DNA of 64,000 nt from Streblospio benedicti (lineage: Eukaryota > Annelida > Polychaeta > Spionida > Spionidae). A program made the position numbers and the translations under genes. The notes beneath the pieces are model-generated. The model had not been told where the DNA came from. It saw only the letters and a program-made list of their open reading frames with translations, and did not search any database. Below, one piece after another: positions 61,253 through 64,000 of the stretch. The stretch spans positions 37,442,435 through 37,506,434 of the forward strand of contig CM032662.1 in NCBI GenBank assembly GCA_019095985.1, read 5' to 3'. Positions within the stretch are counted from its first letter, which is position 1. Every line of letters starts with the position of its first letter.

Positions 61253-62279
61253 TGGGTGACAGCTTTGCACACCCAGTGATTGATGATACAGGAAAAATTC
61301 AGGCTATAATAAGAGTCTGGATTTCCAATACCTAGCTCTGGTATTTGATTTCAATTGATATGCTTTGATTTCTAACGAAGAGGAATAGCTTTGTTAAATG
61401 TCTTTTGACATATCTCATTTGATGACACCTACGGTGCTTTGTAGGCAGCTGATGCTCTATGCACAATCATATTGTGTTTCCAGTGAGCACTTTCTTAAGT
61501 TTAGCAGCTGAAGGTTCAGTCTTGAACTATTGACATCTCCTGATAGACTATTGGGATGTGCAATTTTTAGGCACACTGTTCAGGGACTCAGTGATCCGGA
61601 ATGATCCGGAATGTTGGATTCTGGAATTGGTTCATTTGCCGCATGGGTTGGTGGAGCCGTAGCCACAGAAGCCTAGCACCTGCACCTCCCACACAGCTGT
61701 CTCGCTTGCACCTGTCATGGCTGCAGTTCCATAGTTATAAGCCGTTTTATGCTTATACTTTGTAGCATTACCCATTTGTAACTAGTTTGAAAACTAGTAT
61801 AATTATGTGATTGCCATTTCAATTTTTGACTTCTTCTTTGTACCTACGACCAATGTGATTTAAATAGTATGTTCACAAATAGCAAAGTTCTCTCTTGTTA
61901 AAAAAATTGAAAATTTGAAGAAGAAAAAATTAAACATGAACTTCAGAGCGTGTATGTCAAAATTTCAATTATATAAACAAGTAGGGATCCAAAAGCTATT
62001 AGGGTTCAAGTGTCATAACACATGGGGTAGGACATGACGTTGGCTATTCGGCGACGTCCTAACCTCATTGTCAGTGTACATCATCAGTGTGTACATATAG
62101 TGTACACATCTGTGTGTGTACATCATTTCTCTGCTGCTGCCACCTGATGCTCGTCTCCGCTCGTCCGTCTGCTTTTATGTCAGCAGATGATGATGAAGGC
62201 AAAATGACCAAACGACTTTTGACAATGGGACAGTCGTCATTTATGATGTGATTTTTGTATTGAAGTTTGTGATGTTGGA

Positions 62280-62443
62280 CACTAGAATCTCTATTGAGTC
62301 CACCTGGTAGCTGGCCTTAAATCAAGTGGTCTCGATAGAGAGTGGTTGCTTTTATGGAGGTTCATGTTCACTTCAATATTAAGGCTTTGGACTTCACAAA
62401 ATTAGTCTCTTTATGGATGTGTTCTTAATTGGAAGTTCAACTG
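62280..62443 (-). mobile_element. GACC-type MITE, copy 16
   Basis: CACTAGAATCTCTATTGAGT, CAAGTGGTCTCGATAGAGAG and TTAATTGGAAGTTCAACTG before TA. Reverse orientation. Confidence 0.75.
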
Positions 62444-63149
62444 TATAACAATAATATATTTCTTATTATTATTTCGTCATTAAATGCACCATTGGCTGCG
62501 AATCATTTGCACCTATTACACTCAAGATTTTCTAGCCATATTGTGAGAGGTGAACAAAGAACATCTCCGGAACATTCTTTGAATCATTAAACATCCGTGC
62601 GCTACATGTTTTTCCAGCTGTATGTAGCATACTGTTCTCCATAATGGCTACAACAGTTTCCTCCGAATCATCCTGCTGCAAGGTCAAGGTCGGTAGCGGC
62701 CATGTTGGACACGATGATTCATGAGGCAAGCAATGTCAGACACGACCCTCCAAATAGACACAGTCCCCAAACAAGACAGTCTTCTCTCTGTAATCGTGCA
62801 GTGTCCAGGTTCGGCTATTCGCATATAATGATTGTGGATGTTGGTCAGATGAACGCTGATGATCAAAAAGCATCTGAATATTGAGTTTGTAATCAGACGT
62901 TGATTATTGCACTCGTCCGATTGACATCGGCAAGTTTTTGTTTAATTAAACGCACTTTGAAGTTTGTGATGTTCTGAGTTGTGAAAGTAGATGTTCTTAA
63001 TGAAAAAATGACAATAATGATATATGCAGCAACATTGAAATTACGCCGTGATCCCCCATGTGATGAGTGAAATCAGTGCATTGCTGTTGTAGTGGCTCAC
63101 ACTTTCATCCTTTCATCCACAACGCACTTGACCTTATAAACCTGACAAG

Positions 63150-63360
63150 TATCATCAAATATCGCTGCCAATCCGGCCATAATCCTCGACAGCGCTCATT
63201 TTGCCATTGGTCATTGTAATCAAAGCTCAATGCTGTTATGTTTATTGTAATCAAGCCTGCGCTCGCTGCTGCCTCCTCCCTGCCTGGTCACTGCTCGGTC
63301 AGTAATTGGCATTAGTGTATTCCCGCGAGGCCAGCAGCGGCAGCCATTTAAGGTCAGAAA
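63150..63360. promoter_or_regulatory. Candidate enhancer in Meis intron 6
   Basis: Repeat-free block with TTGTAATCAAAGC (TCF/LEF-type ATCAAAG at 63219-63225), a second TTGTAATCAAGC about 30 bases later, and an inverted CCAAT box (CCATTGG). Function is inference. Confidence 0.3.
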
Positions 63361-64000
63361 ATGGTCAGATCTGTCTTATGTGGGTGATAGTCAGACAGCA
63401 AGCCGAGGCCCAAATCTGTGAGAGCCGCCACCACCACCGCCGAGAATGTAGGACTGGGGCGGGATAGAGAGCAGGGGGTGTTGGACGGATGGACGGGGAG
63501 GTGTGACAGTGTGTGCTTTTAGCAGCACATAGAATGGGGGAAGCTGATACAAAGAGGTCAACATAACGGTTTTAAAACTGTGTTTGAGTGTTTTTGAACA
63601 GCTTAAAGCTGATGATGTAGTAGTAGTAGCAGTGGCCTTCATTCCTTTGATTGCTGAATCAATAGTATTCAATATGTTGTGGTCAGTTGGTCAGTTTGGT
63701 TGGTCGTCTTCCCCTTGCAAACAAATTATGGATACATAATGAGAAGTTGAGGAGTGTTTATTGTACTGGGGAATGGAGTCAATTTCAAACATAAATAGAG
63801 GGAGAATGGGCATTTGGTCAGCAGCAGCAGGCAGCAGTGTCACTTGCCACACTTTCTCTGCCTTCAGGCCACAATATAATGATGTTGATACCAGCAAATA
63901 TAAAAACAACAAACTACGTTTAGCAGCAGCATCTGCCAGGGGGACTTCGAGTGGAAAACACAGTCCTGATTCGGGTTTTGTGACCCATGCAGTTTTTACA

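Larger units (their letters stand above)
23478..64000 (+). other. Meis: Gene locus: Meis/homothorax TALE homeobox gene, 5' part
   Basis: Six coding exons join in phase into 254 residues. Residues 1-115 are the variable N-terminus (Gly-, Pro- and Ala-rich). Residues 116-225 match the Meis/PKNOX N-terminal domain of human MEIS1 and fly Homothorax almost residue for residue: [20 protein letters not shown] (116-135), MIQAIQVLRFHLLELEK (179-195) and [20 protein letters not shown] (196-215). This domain binds Pbx/Exd and sends it to the nucleus; the protein is a nuclear transcription cofactor in limb, neural and segment patterning. Residues 226-254 begin the linker. The homeodomain (WFINARRR) exons are not in the window, which ends inside intron 6. 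Intron positions agree with vertebrate Meis genes as I remember them. Confidence 0.97.
42588..64000 (+). other. Meis intron 6, 5' part (more than 21.4 kb)
   Basis: No exon with homeodomain or C-terminal Meis sequence was found, so the intron runs past the window. Contents: a GGATCCAGG MITE, nine GACC-type MITEs, four SINE-like repeats, tandem arrays at 44.8, 45.4, 49.3, 54.4 and 60.4 kb, and several unique GC-richer blocks (about 45815-46290, 47500-47830, 48100-48330, 49800-50230, 51780-52060, 57080-57480, 63150-63360) that may hold enhancers. Confidence 0.7.

Noticed and set aside
42588-64000. Meis homeodomain or C-terminal exons
   Set aside because: Looked for WFINARRR, KRGIFPK and related coding in all frames; none seen.

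Overview
This is animal nuclear DNA, AT-rich, with short exons separated by large introns that have GT/AG ends, CpG-rich patches near gene starts and many short inverted-repeat transposons. It looks like a bilaterian invertebrate. The repeat style suits a marine lophotrochozoan such as a mollusc, but the species cannot be settled from the sequence alone. No bacterial-type genes, CRISPR array or retroviral element was seen.

Two host genes are well supported and point away from each other. On the minus strand (268-8109) lies the 5' half of a gamma-butyrobetaine dioxygenase-like gene (BBOX1/TMLHE family). Five coding exons join in frame into 192 residues: a long mitochondrial presequence followed by the zinc-binding N-terminal domain. 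The catalytic part lies beyond base 1. One intron of this gene holds a possible small membrane-protein gene whose reading frame is broken once (1617-1971).

On the plus strand, from 23478 past the end of the window, lies a Meis/homothorax TALE homeobox gene. Six exons (23478-23492, 25497-25825, 29526-29664, 31598-31648, 33163-33213, 42411-42587) join in frame into 254 residues that cover the N-terminus and the whole Pbx-interacting Meis domain. The homeodomain exons are not in the window, so intron 6 is longer than 21 kb.

The roughly 15 kb between the two gene starts holds no supported coding exon. It contains CpG-rich patches (15.7, 20.4-20.9 and 22.7-23.1 kb), tandem duplications, a TTAA-flanked element and several short transposons. 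Three exact copies of the Pbx-Meis decamer TGATTGACAG occur in the window: one in this spacer, one in the Meis leader and one just inside Meis intron 1. This suggests Meis regulates itself.

The dominant repeat is a family of about 17 short elements with ends like CAGTAGAACCT and interiors built from repeats of GAGACCACCTCT. They are scattered through both genes in both orientations. Smaller families include CAGTGAATGTCC-ended and GGATCCAGG-ended elements, a tRNA-like SINE candidate and several local tandem arrays. Meis intron 2 carries a compact motif cluster with a near-ideal RFX X-box and is the best single enhancer candidate.
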